The notes: generated from the sequence alone by a model not told the origin. A DNA stretch of 64,000 nucleotides from Paramecium pentaurelia (GCA_905183005.1 CAJJDO010000029.1:464091-528090), one strand, 5' to 3'. Shown: positions 21,618-34,211, numbered from the stretch's first letter. Program-made: numbers and translations.

Positions 21618-22880
21618 ATGAAAATTCATAACACTTGGTTTGCTTAAGCCACATATTTAGGAATTATTGGTGCATTTTTTTTGCTACTACAAGTTTTACA
21701 GTTCCAGAATATAGACTTTATCATAGAGTTGCCAAAGTTTAACATTTTTGAGAATTTCATGATATCAATTTAAATAATTACATAGTTTATTTACTTTTAA
21801 GTTTCTGTTAGCACTTTTTATATTTATTCAGCTTATTTTATCAATTTAGAGGCTTAAATCTCTTTTTTTTACTTTTCTAGTACGTCTACAGGAATTAAGA
21901 GATATTCATTAAAGTTCATGAATTTTGATCTCATAGTTAATTAAATCAAAATAAACCTTAGAAAGTCCATTTAAAGATGAAATAAACTTCATTTATCTTC
22001 TTATTTTAATTCTAATGTAAGTAGCTCTTCTCCTATTAAATGTTCATTTGGAGAGTTTAGAATTTGTTAATTTTAATAAGGTTCTGCTTAAGGTTCTTAA
22101 GCCTAAAAATGATTTCTTCTTATGGTCATGTTCTTATTAATTTTCTTATTCTTAATAATTTAGATTTAATTATTTTGTTAATTATTAAGCAATAAAGATT
22201 GTCCTACAATAGAAATTGTAAGATTGTCTCTTTCTTAATAAAGTAGAGTAAATAGGTTTTAATATCTTTCTCTTAAGGTTTCATAAGATTTAAAATTAAA
22301 ATAGCTGACTTTATTTATTTATTTCTATATTTCGTTTTCTTTGGCTTAAGGACTCCACTTCAAAATAGAAATATTTATAGTAAAGACGATTATGTAATAT
22401 TCTAAGATTAGATATTGAGGTTTATTAAATTGTTTATCAATATTTAATTAAATTCAATACTGTATTCATCTATAGTGTTTTTCCAGGAAAATGTTTATGG
22501 ATTGTTTTGAATTTTGGACCAAAATTAAGAACTAATCATAAATCAATCTATCTATATCAAGGGACTGACTGTTAACCTACCTTTTTATAATTCATAACTT
22601 GATTAATGCATCTAACTTTATAAAATATATTCACACTTTATTTCTTATTAAAATTATCTTTATTTTACAGACCTTTCTTGCTCTTCTTTATGAAATAAAG
22701 TTTCTTAAATTATTAATTCATAATCTTATTGTTAATAAAATGGCTATCCTTTATCTGAAATATAATTAACACCAACTTTTATTATTGAAAGAGAAATTAA
22801 AATTCTAAATCTCATTCGTGATTTTAACAAAATCTTTATCAGATTATCAGAGATATATGAGAGTAAATATATGTGTTTAA
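21618..22880 (+). pseudogene. Polytopic membrane protein gene, model unresolved or decayed
   Basis: Begins MKIHNTWFAQATYLGIIGAF at ATG 21618. Over the next 1.2 kb strongly hydrophobic coding-like segments appear in shifting frames (INFIYLLILILMQVALLLLN, ADFIYLFLYFVFFG, SSIVFFQENVYGLF), which suggests several membrane helices. Between them are Gln- and Lys-rich loops. I could not join the pieces with standard 20-35 nt introns, and at least one in-frame TGA remains, so it is either a damaged gene or needs RNA evidence. The layout recalls small 7-TM receptors, but that is a guess. Confidence 0.35.
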
Positions 22881-22912
22881 TTAGTTAAATATTTATTTAT
22901 TTTCAAATAAGG

Positions 22913-23193
22913 TCAAACACTCGCTAGAATTTTCACCATTAATTATCCTAATTTCTAAAACTCACTTCTGCTAATTTTTTTGTCATTATTTGTATCTAAA
23001 TAACCTAAAATATAGTCTATTTCCTTTTAGGTTGGTAACTAATATTATAAGAAATTAAAACTTAAGAATTAATTTCTTTGGCAAGATTATTTAAAAGTGT
23101 AGTTAGTTCATCTATCTCAATAAATCCTGATTTATTTTTATCATATTTTTCAAAAACTCTATTGCAAAATTCTGTCACTTGTAAAGTATTCAT
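22913..23193 (-). CDS. Small EF-hand calcium-binding protein
   Basis: About 85 residues with two EF-hands: FEKYDKNKSGFIEIDEL and LGYLDTNNDKKISRSEF. Both loops have Asp/Asn at positions 1, 3 and 5, a Gly or Lys at 6 and Glu at 12, so both should bind calcium. A 23 nt intron (23039-23061) separates them; it begins GTTTTA rather than the usual GTA, but removal is needed to recover the second loop. The size resembles a half-calmodulin or S100-like unit. Likely a calcium buffer or sensor; partner unknown. Confidence 0.85.
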
Positions 23194-24286
23194 CTATTTC
23201 CTTTAAATATAAATATATCAACAAATAATTATCAAAATTAAATGATCTTAAATTGTGAGTATCTCGTATTTTATTAGATGATGACTAGTAAATATCCATA
23301 AATTTAGTAAAAAAATATATTTAGTGTTTTAGTAATAATTTTTTTTGAGTATAACCATAAAAGCTTAAAATATTTCAACTAATTTATTTATAATAAAAAT
23401 ACTTAAATAAAAGATATTAGATTTGAGAAATTATTAACAAATATGATATTCTAATAAAGGTAACTGCATTATAAGTTTAATTATACTTTACAAATTTCTT
23501 ATTGTTGTTGTTTTTTACATCATTTTTAAAAGTATTGTTTTGTCACTGCCATATTTTTTCCATAAATTGCAAGAGTAATTAGAAATTAATTATTCAACAG
23601 AAGCAGCAGAATTTATTGAAATAAAATTCTAGAAACAATGAGTTAGCATATTAATAAGTTTTCAGATATAAAGAATAATTATAAAATGATATAATAGAAT
23701 TTTTTAGATTAGAATTGTTGATCAGTTAAAATATATTAATTTATAGTCTAGTCTGGATCATGAAGAAATTAATTAGAATAATAATGAAAAATAGAAGGAG
23801 GAAGTTAAATTTTTGAATTAACTCGTAATTTTTTTCTTTAATCAAAATTAATTATAGAAAAAGTAAGATAAACAAACATACAATCATTTGAATTTAAAGT
23901 ATTTTTTTGATTATACAATAAGAATTTAATAAGATTATTATGAAGAATAAGAAGTTTCAAAATAATATGAATGAAAATTTAATTTTGAAGTATTCAATTA
24001 CAGAAAAAGAGTAATATATTCGTTTATAAGAAATATATATTTAAATAGTTCTAAAGCAAAAAAAAAAATAGTTATTAATTTTTGAAGAGATCATCTAAAA
24101 AAATAAAATATCAATTAATAATAAAAATTTACATAAATAAATTATTTAAGAAAATTTAGAATTAATAAACTAAACAAATTAGTTTATTGATAACTTAATT
24201 GATCTTCATTTTAGATGATTTATTCTCATAGATTGCTAACTAGAAATAAAAAATTAATTAAAGATTTTATTAAAATTTAAAATAAA
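23194..24286 (+). pseudogene. Long upstream region with decayed plus-strand gene (about 23513-24085)
   Basis: Between the EF-hand gene and ubiquitin-eL40. From about 23513 the plus strand reads like protein: SIVLSLPYFFHKLQEQ, EINYSTEAAEFIEIKFQKQ, then QIRIVDQLKYINLQSSLDHE and EEVKFLNQLVIFFF, with TGA interrupting the same frame at least three times. The lack of an intact start and the in-frame stops suggest a pseudogene. The last 200 bases up to 24286 are the probable promoter of the ubiquitin gene. Confidence 0.4.
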
Positions 24287-24701
24287 ATGTAAATTTTTGT
24301 TAAAACCCTGACGGGAAAGACCATCACTCTTGATGTAGAGCCTTCAGATACAATTGATGCTGTTAAAGCTAAGATTTAAGATAAAGAAGGAATTCCACCT
24401 GATTAATAAAGATTGATTTTTGCAGGAAAGCAACTAGAAGATGGAAGAACTCTTTCAGATTACAATATTTAAAAAGAATCAACTCTCCATTTGGTATTGA
24501 GATTAAGAGGTGGTGGTATGGAACCTACAATTGCTGCAATAGCCAAAAAGTACAACGTTGAAAAAAAAATCTGCAGAGTTTGCTATGCTAGGTATGAAAA
24601 CTGAAAATATTATTAGATTACCACCAAAAGCCCATAACTGCAGAAAAAGAAAGTGTGGACATTCAAATTAATTAAGAATTAAGAAGAAGCCTAAGGATTG
24701 A
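24287..24701 (+). CDS. Ubiquitin-ribosomal protein eL40 fusion
   Basis: About 130 residues. A complete ubiquitin (MQIFVKTLTGKTITLDVEPS through LHLVLRLRGG) is fused to eL40 (GMEPTIAAIAKKYN and a zinc finger CRVCYAR ... NCRKRKCGHSN, ending KKKPKD). Ubiquitin hydrolases cut after the GlyGly, releasing one ubiquitin and the 60S ribosomal protein. The four zinc-binding Cys are present. One 25 nt intron (24592-24616) splits the finger at CYAR/LPPK. The second codon is TAA for the invariant Gln-2, a clean demonstration of code 6. GC content is higher than the neighbours, as expected of a highly expressed gene. Confidence 0.98.
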
Positions 24702-26016
24702 TATAATCATGATTATTATGAATAAGTACAATAATACAATAAATCTGTTTAAGTTCTTGATTTATTACACATCATTTTTTAAGTGAATTACTATGTATAA
24801 GAAGGGGGATTATCGATTAATTCGACTACTTTCTATTCATCTTAAATTATTAAAATATTATTTCTCTTTTATTTTAAGATGTTACTGAAAATCATCATCT
24901 TTTGACTTTATTCAGTAATATAAATGAATTTTACATTATGTTGCAGTGGTTAGGGAGAAGAGAAAATAGAAATTGTAATGAAAATCTTAATATTCAATAA
25001 TCAACTCATATGCCTAGTTTGTATATCAGAACTTCTAAATAATTTTATCAAAAATGCTAGTTGGGGTAAAATAACATATTTCATAAAGAATAATGATGAA
25101 TTTAAGATATTTATTATCTCATTAGACTATAAAAGTTAAAATTCAATATGATATCTATTGATCGTTTATATTAATAAGGGAAAATCTTTAATCTAGTCCC
25201 TTAATAGCAAATATCTATAACCAAAAAATTTTGGGGAATTTTATTATTGAAATTAAAAGAATGAGTCTAAAACTATCTCAATCTAAAGAATTTTATCTTT
25301 TGCAATAAAAATACAGCAATTTTTATTATTTGAATTAAAAAATATAGATGTGAGTTAGATTGCTCTCTTAATTACATCTTAATTTTGTAAACATGATAGC
25401 AAAATTAGTAATTACATAGATTCAATAATATCATACAAAATAATAGATATAGTATTTAATTCTCTAAATAAAAGAAATGAAAATTATATTCTAAACTGAA
25501 AAAATTTAATTATTACAATATACATTTAAACTAAAATAAATAGATTTATACCTATTTTAATAGAATAATTCATGATAAATGGATAAGTAAGTGTAGATTA
25601 AATTAGTGTATTTCTAATACTTCTAATTTATTATTCATATTTGAACATTTAATTTACTAGAATAAGATTTAAAGCATTTAAATTTGTTAAAATAATAATA
25701 AAATTAGAATTAAGAAATTCCACAGTTTAAGGAATGTCATTAATATTATAATTTTTTTGATAGAAGTGATGTAAATTTCTTAGTGAGTAAACAAATTAAT
25801 TAGAAAATATTGATTAAAGTTAAAAATAGAAAGGACTATACATTTATACTAAGAAATATTTGAATTAATACTAATATTTGTAGAGAATTTATCAAGAATA
25901 AGGATTTAGATAAATTTTATTGATGTAGTACTAAAAACAAGATCATTTATTTTTATTATTATTGTTTTATTATTTTTATTTGAACACCAGTATATATTAT
26001 TTTAAATTAAATTTCA
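24702..26016 (+). other. Intergenic region, with a possible coding remnant at about 24800-25095
   Basis: 1.3 kb before the first (artefactual) proteasome copy. On the plus strand a coding-like frame (VTENHHLLTLFSNINEFYIM, STHMPSLYIRTSKQFYQ) ends at a TGA near 25095 with no convincing start. The rest is AT-rich and featureless. From 25207 it is part of the N-split assembly repeat. Confidence 0.3.
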
Positions 26017-27425
26017 ATGTCAAGGAGATACGATTAGAAAACCAATACTTTCACACCTGATGGCAGATTGAAATAAGTAGAATATGCAATTGAAGCTATC
26101 AATTAAACTGGATCAGCCCTAGGCATTTTAACAAATGAAGGAATGATTTTAGCCACAGAGAAATAAGAAGTGTCACATTTATTAGAACATTCAAAGCACT
26201 CTGAAAAGATTTATCCTATTGATAGACACATATTTTCTGTTGTTTCAGGTCATACAGCTGATGCAAATATTTTAATAAATTATGCAAGAGAGGCAGCAGC
26301 AAATCATAGGTAATANGCAAATATCTATAACCAAAAAATTTTGGGGAATTTTATTATTGAAATTAAAAGAATGAGTCTAAAACTATCTCAATCTAAAGAA
26401 TTTTATCTTTTGCAATAAAAATACAGCAATTTTTATTATTTGAATTAAAAAATATAGATGTGAGTTAGATTGCTCTCTTAATTACATCTTAATTTTGTAA
26501 ACATGATAGCAAAATTAGTAATTACATAGATTCAATAATATCATACAAAATAATAGATATAGTATTTAATTCTCTAAATAAAAGAAATGAAAATTATATT
26601 CTAAACTGAAAAAATTTAATTATTACAATATACATTTAAACTAAAATAAATAGATTTATACCTATTTTAATAGAATAATTCATGATAAATGGATAAGTAA
26701 GTGTAGATTAAATTAGTGTATTTCTAATACTTCTAATTTATTATTCATATTTGAACATTTAATTTACTAGAATAAGATTTAAAGCATTTAAATTTGTTAA
26801 AATAATAATAAAATTAGAATTAAGAAATTCCACAGTTTAAGGAATGTCATTAATATTATAATTTTTTTGATAGAAGTGATGTAAATTTCTTAGTGAGTAA
26901 ACAAATTAATTAGAAAATATTGATTAAAGTTAAAAATAGAAAGGACTATACATTTATACTAAGAAATATTTGAATTAATACTAATATTTGTAGAGAATTT
27001 ATCAAGAATAAGGATTTAGATAAATTTTATTGATGTAGTACTAAAAACAAGATCATTTATTTTTATTATTATTGTTTTATTATTTTTATTTGAACACCAG
27101 TATATATTATTTTAAATTAAATTTCAATGTCAAGGAGATACGATTAGAAAACCAATACTTTCACACCTGATGGCAGATTGAAATAAGTAGAATATGCAAT
27201 TGAAGCTATCAATTAAACTGGATCAGCCCTAGGCATTTTAACAAATGAAGGAATGATTTTAGCCACAGAGAAATAAGAAGTGTCACATTTATTAGAACAT
27301 TCAAAGCACTCTGAAAAGATTTATCCTATTGATAGACACATATTTTCTGTTGTTTCAGGTCATACAGCTGATGCAAATATTTTAATAAATTATGCAAGAG
27401 AGGCAGCAGCAAATCATAGGTAATA
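25207..27425. repeat. Assembly overlap: exact 1,109 bp direct repeat split by one N (26316)
   Basis: Bases 25207-26315 reappear unchanged at 26317-27425 with only an N between. As at 19432, the first copy stops inside a gene and the second runs on. Two such joints within 7 kb show that this scaffold was built from contigs whose overlapping ends were not collapsed. Confidence 0.93.
26017..26315 (+). other. Artefactual truncated copy of the proteasome alpha subunit gene
   Basis: The first 299 bases of the gene at 27127 repeated exactly and ended by the N. It is not a separate gene. Confidence 0.9.
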
Positions 27426-27926
27426 AACATAAGTTATAATATAGATATTAGTTTTAAGATAATATTGGATTAGAATAATTAATTATAAATATTTGTGATT
27501 ACAAATAAAACAAGACTTAAGTTGGTGGATAAAGGCCTTTTGGTACAGCATTTCTTTTTGCTGGTTATGACAAAGAAAATGGTTTCTAATTATTTAGCAC
27601 TGATCCATCAGGAAATTATGCTGGATGGAAGGCTACAGCAATTGGCAAAAATAATTTAGCAGCAAATAGTTATTTGAAATAAGATTATAAGGATAATTTA
27701 ACATTAGAACAAGTTTTATAATTATTTATTATTATAGGGATTAGACATAGCAATTAAAGCACTTGTAAAAACTATGGATACATCATCACCATAACCATCC
27801 AAAATTGAGATTGTTGTCATTAGCAAATAAGGCAAAGAAGTAAAAAGCAAAACTTATAATGAAAAAGAAGTTTTAACTTTACTTCAAAAAAATGGATTTA
27901 GTAATGAGCAAATGTAGCAAGAGTGA
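27127..27926 (+). CDS. 20S proteasome alpha subunit, PSMA4 (alpha-3) type
   Basis: About 248 residues. The alpha-subunit N-terminus YDQKTNTFTPDGRLKQVEYA gates the 20S core. ALGILTNEGMILATEKQEVS, DRHIFSVVSGHTADANILI and REAAANHRYQFQDNIGLEQL follow, then GGQRPFGTAFLFAGYD and GFQLFSTDPSGNYAGWKATA. HRY at the first splice and the KTMDTSSPQPSKIEIVVI stretch are typical of PSMA4. Alpha subunits are structural and carry no active-site Thr. Two 25 nt introns: 27420-27444, where removal restores the conserved HRY, and 27713-27737. This is the only true copy; see the N-split repeat. Confidence 0.96.
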
Positions 27927-28766
27927 CATATTATTCAAAAAAGAAATAAATTATTTGTTCATTAGATATATTACATTTTATAATTTATATTCCTTTGACT
28001 TCCAATTATTAAAACTTTAATAATATGTATCAATTAAATTAAGAATTAAAGAAATAAATATAGAAATATTGATATTATAACTTTAAAGAAATTCCAATTA
28101 TTTGATTCAAACAGTCTTTAATAAAGATCTACTATTTTTGATTTGATTTCAATATTAAATATAAAATTCAGTTTTGTCTCCTAAATCAAATAAATATGAT
28201 ATACTCATAATGTTGCCATATTTTCAATTAATTATCACAAAATTAATTAATCAAGTTAGGTAACAGATGAATCTCAACATTTTTTAAATAAGGATTCGAA
28301 TATTATTCAATCTACAATCTTACTTATTCATATATTTTACTATAAAATTATAATAAACAATATATCATTATATAATATTAAAAAATTGTTAAATTAGACT
28401 TTCAAAATCCATAAATGATCATATAAAAATTGAGAATATATAAATAAAGAATGATTTATTCTATTTAAAAATTATTAATAAATTTTTAATGCTTGAAATG
28501 TCTAAAGTTGATTAGATACTCATAAAATTAATATTTTAATAATCTATTTAACAACATTTTATTAAAAAATTCCATATATAGATTCTTGATATCATTTTAG
28601 ATCAATATTAAGTGATCAAAAATTACAAAAGTTTGAGAGTTTGAAACTTTAAATAATTTGATTAACTTTCTTTGATAGTTAATAAAAAGGAAAAAAGTAT
28701 ATATAACATATTCAGAAGAATTTGTTATAATAATAAAATTCAAATTTTAACAATATAATTAATTTA
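27927..28766. other. Intergenic region, nothing recognised
   Basis: 840 bases, very AT-rich, between the proteasome gene and the long coiled-coil gene. No credible frame, RNA or repeat seen. Confidence 0.5.
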
Positions 28767-31457
28767 ATGTCTTTAGCTAGAACAAGTTAAAGTTCAAAAC
28801 ATCAAAGGAAAAGTGAGAGTAGATTTCAATAGTAGATAAAAGCTTTAGTTTAGAATATAAATAATCCTCCTTAAAATTTAACAAAAAAATGGATAAAAGA
28901 GAAGGAAAATGAATAAAAATAATTATTTGAAGAAGTTAAATAAAGTGAATTTGCTGGAAGAACTGCGACTCTTACACAATTAACAGAGCTTGCTAGAAAA
29001 ATTGCGAAAATGAGAAAAAATTTAAAAAGTGTTGCAGATGATCGTATGAGAACTCCAGCATCAGATAAAAAGAGTAGAAAATCAAATAAATCAGGAAAAT
29101 CTGTAAAAAGTTAAAGTAGAAAGACTTTAAGCAAATTATCTTAATCAAGAGGTTAATTGAAAAGTATGGAATAGAGTAGAAGTAAATCATCAAAAAAAAG
29201 CGCAAAAGGATTAAAATCATCAAAAACACAACAAACTCCATAATTCACAAAAAAAGCTTTTGAAAATAAATTAGGTAGTTTTTCAAAGGTTGTATAAAAA
29301 GAAAACTAAAGACCAAATGTAAGAATAACTGAATCAAGAACTTCAAAACGTGTTGCAGATCGTAGCATAAGGTAAAATTAAAAATTATTATTAAGTAAAT
29401 CTAAATCGTCTCGTTATTCATCTAAAAAAAAGAGTAACAATAGAGAAGTATATGGTTCGTATTATGATGATGGAAGTTCAATAACAGAATCTAGTGATTC
29501 AAAAGAAATGATTAATTTGAAAGTGAATCCTAAAACAACCTTATCAAAATATGAAACTTTAGTGGATAGTGAAAGAAAAGGATAAGATAATGAAATAGGT
29601 TAGTTAAGTAGAGAGGAAAATCTAATGATTACAACAAAATTAGAATCAATTTCTAAAGAAAAGCTCTTAAGAGAATATCGTGTTTTATATTATAGAAGTA
29701 AAGAAGTTAGAAAACTATTAACTGAATATTATGAGTAGAACTTAACACTTAGTGAAGAATTAAATGAGTTAAAGTAAATGTTATGCGAAAAATAATTAGA
29801 AATTAAATAGTTAAAGAAAGATTTAAAGTCTTAAACTAAAGAACTAAAGTGTATGTAAGCTGAATATAGCACAAAATTAGATTAATTAGGAAAATCTTAT
29901 TAATAATAAGAAATCAATTCTGTACCTCTAGAGGATTATGATAGAATAAAATAAGAAAATGAAAAGCTTTTAATTGAGAATGAAATGATAAATGATGATT
30001 ATTAAGTTATAACTTAAAAATTACAATAAATTGAGAATGAAATTTATTAAAAGAGATAATATGAACATCCTGATTAAGATATATCACAAAGACTTTAAAG
30101 AGATATTGATTCTTATAAGGATTAGATAGAAAAGATAAGAGAAGAAAACATTAAGCTTAAATTATAATTAGACAAAGAAATGCTAAATAATAGAGAATTA
30201 GCTTAATAAATAAATTTTAAGAAAAGTGAGATAGATGGAACAGTTGAGTTGAAATAATAAGAATTAACTTAGACAAAAGCACATTTATAGGCTGCAAATT
30301 AAAAAGTCTAAAAGTTAGAATAATAGATTAATCAGATGAAATATTAAATAATAGGAGATCAAGAGTCATCCTTCTAGGTTAAAGAGAAAATATAAAGATA
30401 AGAAGAAGAATTAAGAATAGCAAATATGAAAGTTGAGAATAGAGAAAAAGAACTTAATGAATAAAAATAAAAGGAATTGACTTTAAAAAAGAAAATAGTT
30501 GAACTAGAATAAAAAGTTGATAATTAATCTTCAACATCTTAAACTTATTTTGAACCAAATTTTTCTATTAATAAATCAAATAATGCAGAATAATGTATTA
30601 ATTTTATTTAATTATAGTTATAAGTAAAGAATTGTAATTAGAAAGACAATTTTTAGCAAAAACTTAAGAATAGTTATTAAGTATTCAAGTAGAAAATGAA
30701 TAATTAAAACGAAATTTGAAATAGTTAGAATTAGAATTATCTTTTGAGAAATAATCAAATGAATAAATTAAGGCTAGATTAGCATAATTATAGCAGGAAA
30801 AAGATATCACAATTTAAAGAGTTTAAAAGTAATTTGAGGATACAGAAAATAACAGATTGAAAGAATTACTTATTTCTGAATAATCATAAAAAAATTAAGA
30901 AAATATGTTATATAGTGCTTAATAAAGAATAAATGAATTAGAAAGTGAATTAAGAATATTGAATAAGTAAGAATAAGAATTGAAAAATTAAATTAATGAT
31001 TAAAAAATATAATATGAAAGACTATAAATAAAAATGGAATAAAATGAAATAAAATTAGCAGATTTAAATGATTAAATTTATTAAGTTGAATCTGAAAATT
31101 TACATTTAAATGAAACCAATAAGTAACTCAGAATCTAACTTCAATAATTAAATAGGGAAGTTGATTAGATTGATAGAATAAAAGATAATTATAAAGTCAA
31201 ATATTTAAGTAATCGATAAGAAAATAAAAAATAAATTCATTAATATCCAGAAGTATTAATTAACTAATATTTAGAAAGAAAATATGATGAGATAAACATA
31301 TACAAATGAAGTTGAGAGAATAAGAAGTGAAAAAGAATAATTAGAAAGATTAAAAAGTTAAGAAGAATAATAACGTATTTAAAGAGATAAAAAACTACAA
31401 GTTATCAATGATTTACAATAAATGATTAAAGTAAACAAAAAATCATTTGATAAATGA
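28767..31457 (+). CDS. Long coiled-coil protein with basic Ser/Lys-rich N-terminus
   Basis: About 880 residues. The first ~240 are basic and Ser-rich (KKSRKSNKSGKSVKSQSRK, SRSKSSKKSAKGLKSSK), possibly microtubule-binding. From ~300 to the end the chain is almost unbroken heptads of Leu, Gln, Glu and Lys (LLTEYYEQNLTLSEELNELK, KLKLQLDKEMLNNRELAQQ, LNETNKQLRIQLQQLNREV), so a long parallel coiled coil is expected. Introns of 23 nt (30595-30617) and 22 nt (31253-31274) keep the heptads in frame. There is no head domain, so family is undefined; basal-body, ciliary rootlet or centrosomal scaffolds have this shape. Confidence 0.8.
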
Positions 31458-31520
31458 ATTAATTTTATTTTATTTTAAATTTGGATTAAAATTTAAATCT
31501 ATGTATAAATCATAATTGTT

Positions 31521-32245
31521 TCATGGTTTATGTAATCCTTTTCTACATCCTTAATTACAATCTCGACATTAATTACAACAAGTGAAATATTCATCTCCTC
31601 CACAAGTTTTACAAGAAAAATATTTAAGTTAGCCAGAATGAAATATACATGTCTAAACTATTAAATTGTTATACTTCCTCATTGTATCCCTCTTTAAGAA
31701 TTGTATTACAACGAATACAATTCCAAAATGAACCAGATTATTTGAGTTCTTTTGTTTCATCTTCAATTTCTAATATCAACATTTTAAGCTTTATAATTAA
31801 TGTTTCATCGTTCTGTAATATCAACAAAAGATCTTCTCCAAATTATTTTTTTTTTGGATTCAAAAATTGAAGTTTGTTGTATATTGGATTTGTAGTGATA
31901 TTCATTTCGAATGAGTGATCTTTGACTTTGATTAAATCTATTAAAGAAGAAAGTCTTTAGAGAATTTTAGTTTTTTATTTTATAAAATATTCCCAATCAT
32001 CATTATCTATTCTTAATAATCTTTCCTCTTTTTTAAATGTGTATATTTTTTAACTAACTTAATGTATTTTTTCAGAAACTAGAGAAAACATTTTCGTTAA
32101 TTTTTATTGTTCCAATTAAGTTATTTCTAAATTAAGACAATCAAGTTTTACCAAGAGTTTTTTAACATTATTAAATTATCTATTTGTTAAGAAATAGATC
32201 TTAGTATTATTGTTGTTATTTGCTTTTTTTATTTTCTTATTTCAT
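31521..32245 (-). CDS. Cys/His-rich zinc-binding protein with helical N-terminus
   Basis: About 225 residues. The first ~140 are helical and charged (SLVSEKIHQVSQKIYTFKKE, LQRLSSLIDLIKVKDHSFE). The C-terminal ~65 residues are a dense metal-binding region: WNCIRC, then TCIFHSGQLKYFSCKTCGGD, then TCCNQCRDCNQGC and a final His, giving at least ten Cys and two His. The CxFHxG ... CxxC ... CC pattern resembles zinc modules in ciliate and plant proteins of unknown role. Introns: 25 nt (32127-32151) and 22 nt (31653-31674); the second must be removed to place all Cys in one frame. It converges on the coiled-coil gene 63 bases away. Confidence 0.7.
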
Positions 32246-32293
32246 TTAATTATTTTCAACTAAAAAGAACAAAATATTATTTAATAATTTCTA

Positions 32294-34040
32294 ATGAAAA
32301 ATACAGATCTTCAATCACAAAATTAAGTAGGTTGGCTTTTAAACTTAGTGGGGAAATTTTCTACAAAAGACTTATAAAGTTAAAATTTAAAGGAGATTGG
32401 AGAAGAATATATGAAAAAAATTTAATTGAATGCTTAGCTATTATCAGGATTTATATTTTCCTATGATATTTATAAACAAGAGTTTTAAGAAAAATTATTT
32501 CACATATATCCAAACATACTTATTTGTCAATCAGATAAAATATATACACATTTGATTTTAAGTAATTGCACAATAAAAAAAGAATTAATATAATATAAAG
32601 AGGCTAAAACATATGGGTTTATCATTTCTAATAATTTTGGGAATACTTATTTGTTCTTTTCATAATTTATTTAATATAGAAATTGGTATAAATTGATGAA
32701 ATAATATTGCAAATTAAATGATTTTTTTGGTAAATATAAATTGACTGAACGAATGCTTCCAGGAGTTTATTAATGTTATAAAAAAACTGTAAAATATTGT
32801 TTTGATTATAGAACAATGTTTAATTTACAGCTTAAATATATAAAATGGAAGATTTTGATTTATGTCCTGAAATAGAAGAAATTGTTCATAATGAAATATA
32901 AATGTTAAGATCTGTTAAACATCAAAATCTATTATAATTAAGAAGAGTGTATGAAGATGATTCATACTTATTTATTTTATATGAACATTTTAAAGGTGAA
33001 TCTCTTTATAACTTAATATTAAAAAATCAATTACACGAAGTCTAAATTGCATCAGTATATACTTTTTATTATAATATAGATGATTTACTAGATATTATAA
33101 ACCTTAAAATTTCTAGATAAACATTAGTTTTATCATGGAAATTTGAACCCTCTAAATATAATTATCAACTCTAATAATCAATTGTTATAAATAATACTTA
33201 TTAATTTATCTTTTAAAGTAAATTTTTTAATTATAATTATAGTAATATAAAATAAATGATAAATTAGATTGGATTTTGAACAGATAAGTAGAAGGATTCA
33301 TAGCTCCAGAATTTTATTTAGGATTCCCTCCTAATATTACATCAGATTTGTATAGCTTAGGAGTATTATTATATTTTATGGCATTTCCAAAATAATTACC
33401 TAATGAATAACACTTTGAAAAATTTGATATAGATATGAACAAAATAAAAAAATTGCATGAAATAAAAACTTAATAATAATCAATTGATTAACTATCATGT
33501 TTGGATTAACTAATTGAAAAAAATATAAGTCTAAGTGAATTAGATTTATTGGTAAAATTGCTAGAATAAAATCCTAGTATTATATCTATAAATAATAGGT
33601 AAGAGAATTTAAATATCTGATTGTATGATGCACCATTGGTTTGTAAATATTAAGTGTAAAATAAAATAATTGAATGTTGTAAAAAAAAAGAAAGTTATTC
33701 TTCCATCTCTTAAAACTATAATTGAATTGAGATCTTAAAGCGAATTAGAGATAAAAATTTAATCATAATTATCTAATAATAATAGAAGATAATCAAGATT
33801 GACAATGAATCAAGGAGAAGATTTTGATTTAGGTAAAGTATGAAAATATTTAAGTTAGTTCCTGATGAAGGACACCCTTTATAATAAATTGCAGAATTAG
33901 ATTTTTGTTAATTATTAAGAAATAGTAACTAGTCTAGAAAAATATGATTTTGAGTAACAAATAAATAATGTGAGTATTCATATTGAAAAACCATAAATCA
34001 CTATTTTAGATTATCTTCCTTTTTGTATTTTTTAATATAG
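32294..34040 (+). CDS. Pseudokinase with N-terminal extension
   Basis: Over 500 residues; the 3' end is unresolved. Residues ~1-165 form an uncharacterised N-terminal region ending NWYKLMKQYCKLND, as in the two kinases at 53-56 kb. A kinase fold follows. The C-helix and hinge are recognisable (VHNEIQMLRSVKHQNLLQLR, YLFILYEHFKGESLYNLI), as are the APE segment (GFIAPEFYLGFPPNITSDLY) and subdomain XI (NPSKRIQISDCMMHHWF). But HRDLKPEN reads HGNLNPLN, DFG reads NLS in IILINLSFK, and no VAIK Lys is seen in FTAQIYKM. It should therefore not catalyse phosphotransfer. Introns: 32789-32811, 33055-33079, 33218-33242, 33577-33598, 33838-33858. Confidence 0.8.
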
Positions 34041-34211
34041 ATATATATTTAAAATGGCATTATATTATTGTTATAAAATATCAATAAATAAAAATAAATC
34101 TTAGTGTCTTAAATTATTCTACTAAACAAAAGAGAATAAGGGGATATATTTATTTTTATTAATTTAATTTAAATTGAATATATAGTTTGTTGTAAATAAA
34201 AAGTTAGCAAC

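Noticed and set aside
26017..26315. A second proteasome alpha gene
   Set aside because: Same reason: exact repeat ending at the N at 26316.
28993..29241. Minus-strand membrane-like ORF inside the coiled-coil gene
   Set aside because: Reverse complement of Lys/Ser-rich codons gives Phe/Leu-rich shadows; the sense frame is continuous with heptads.
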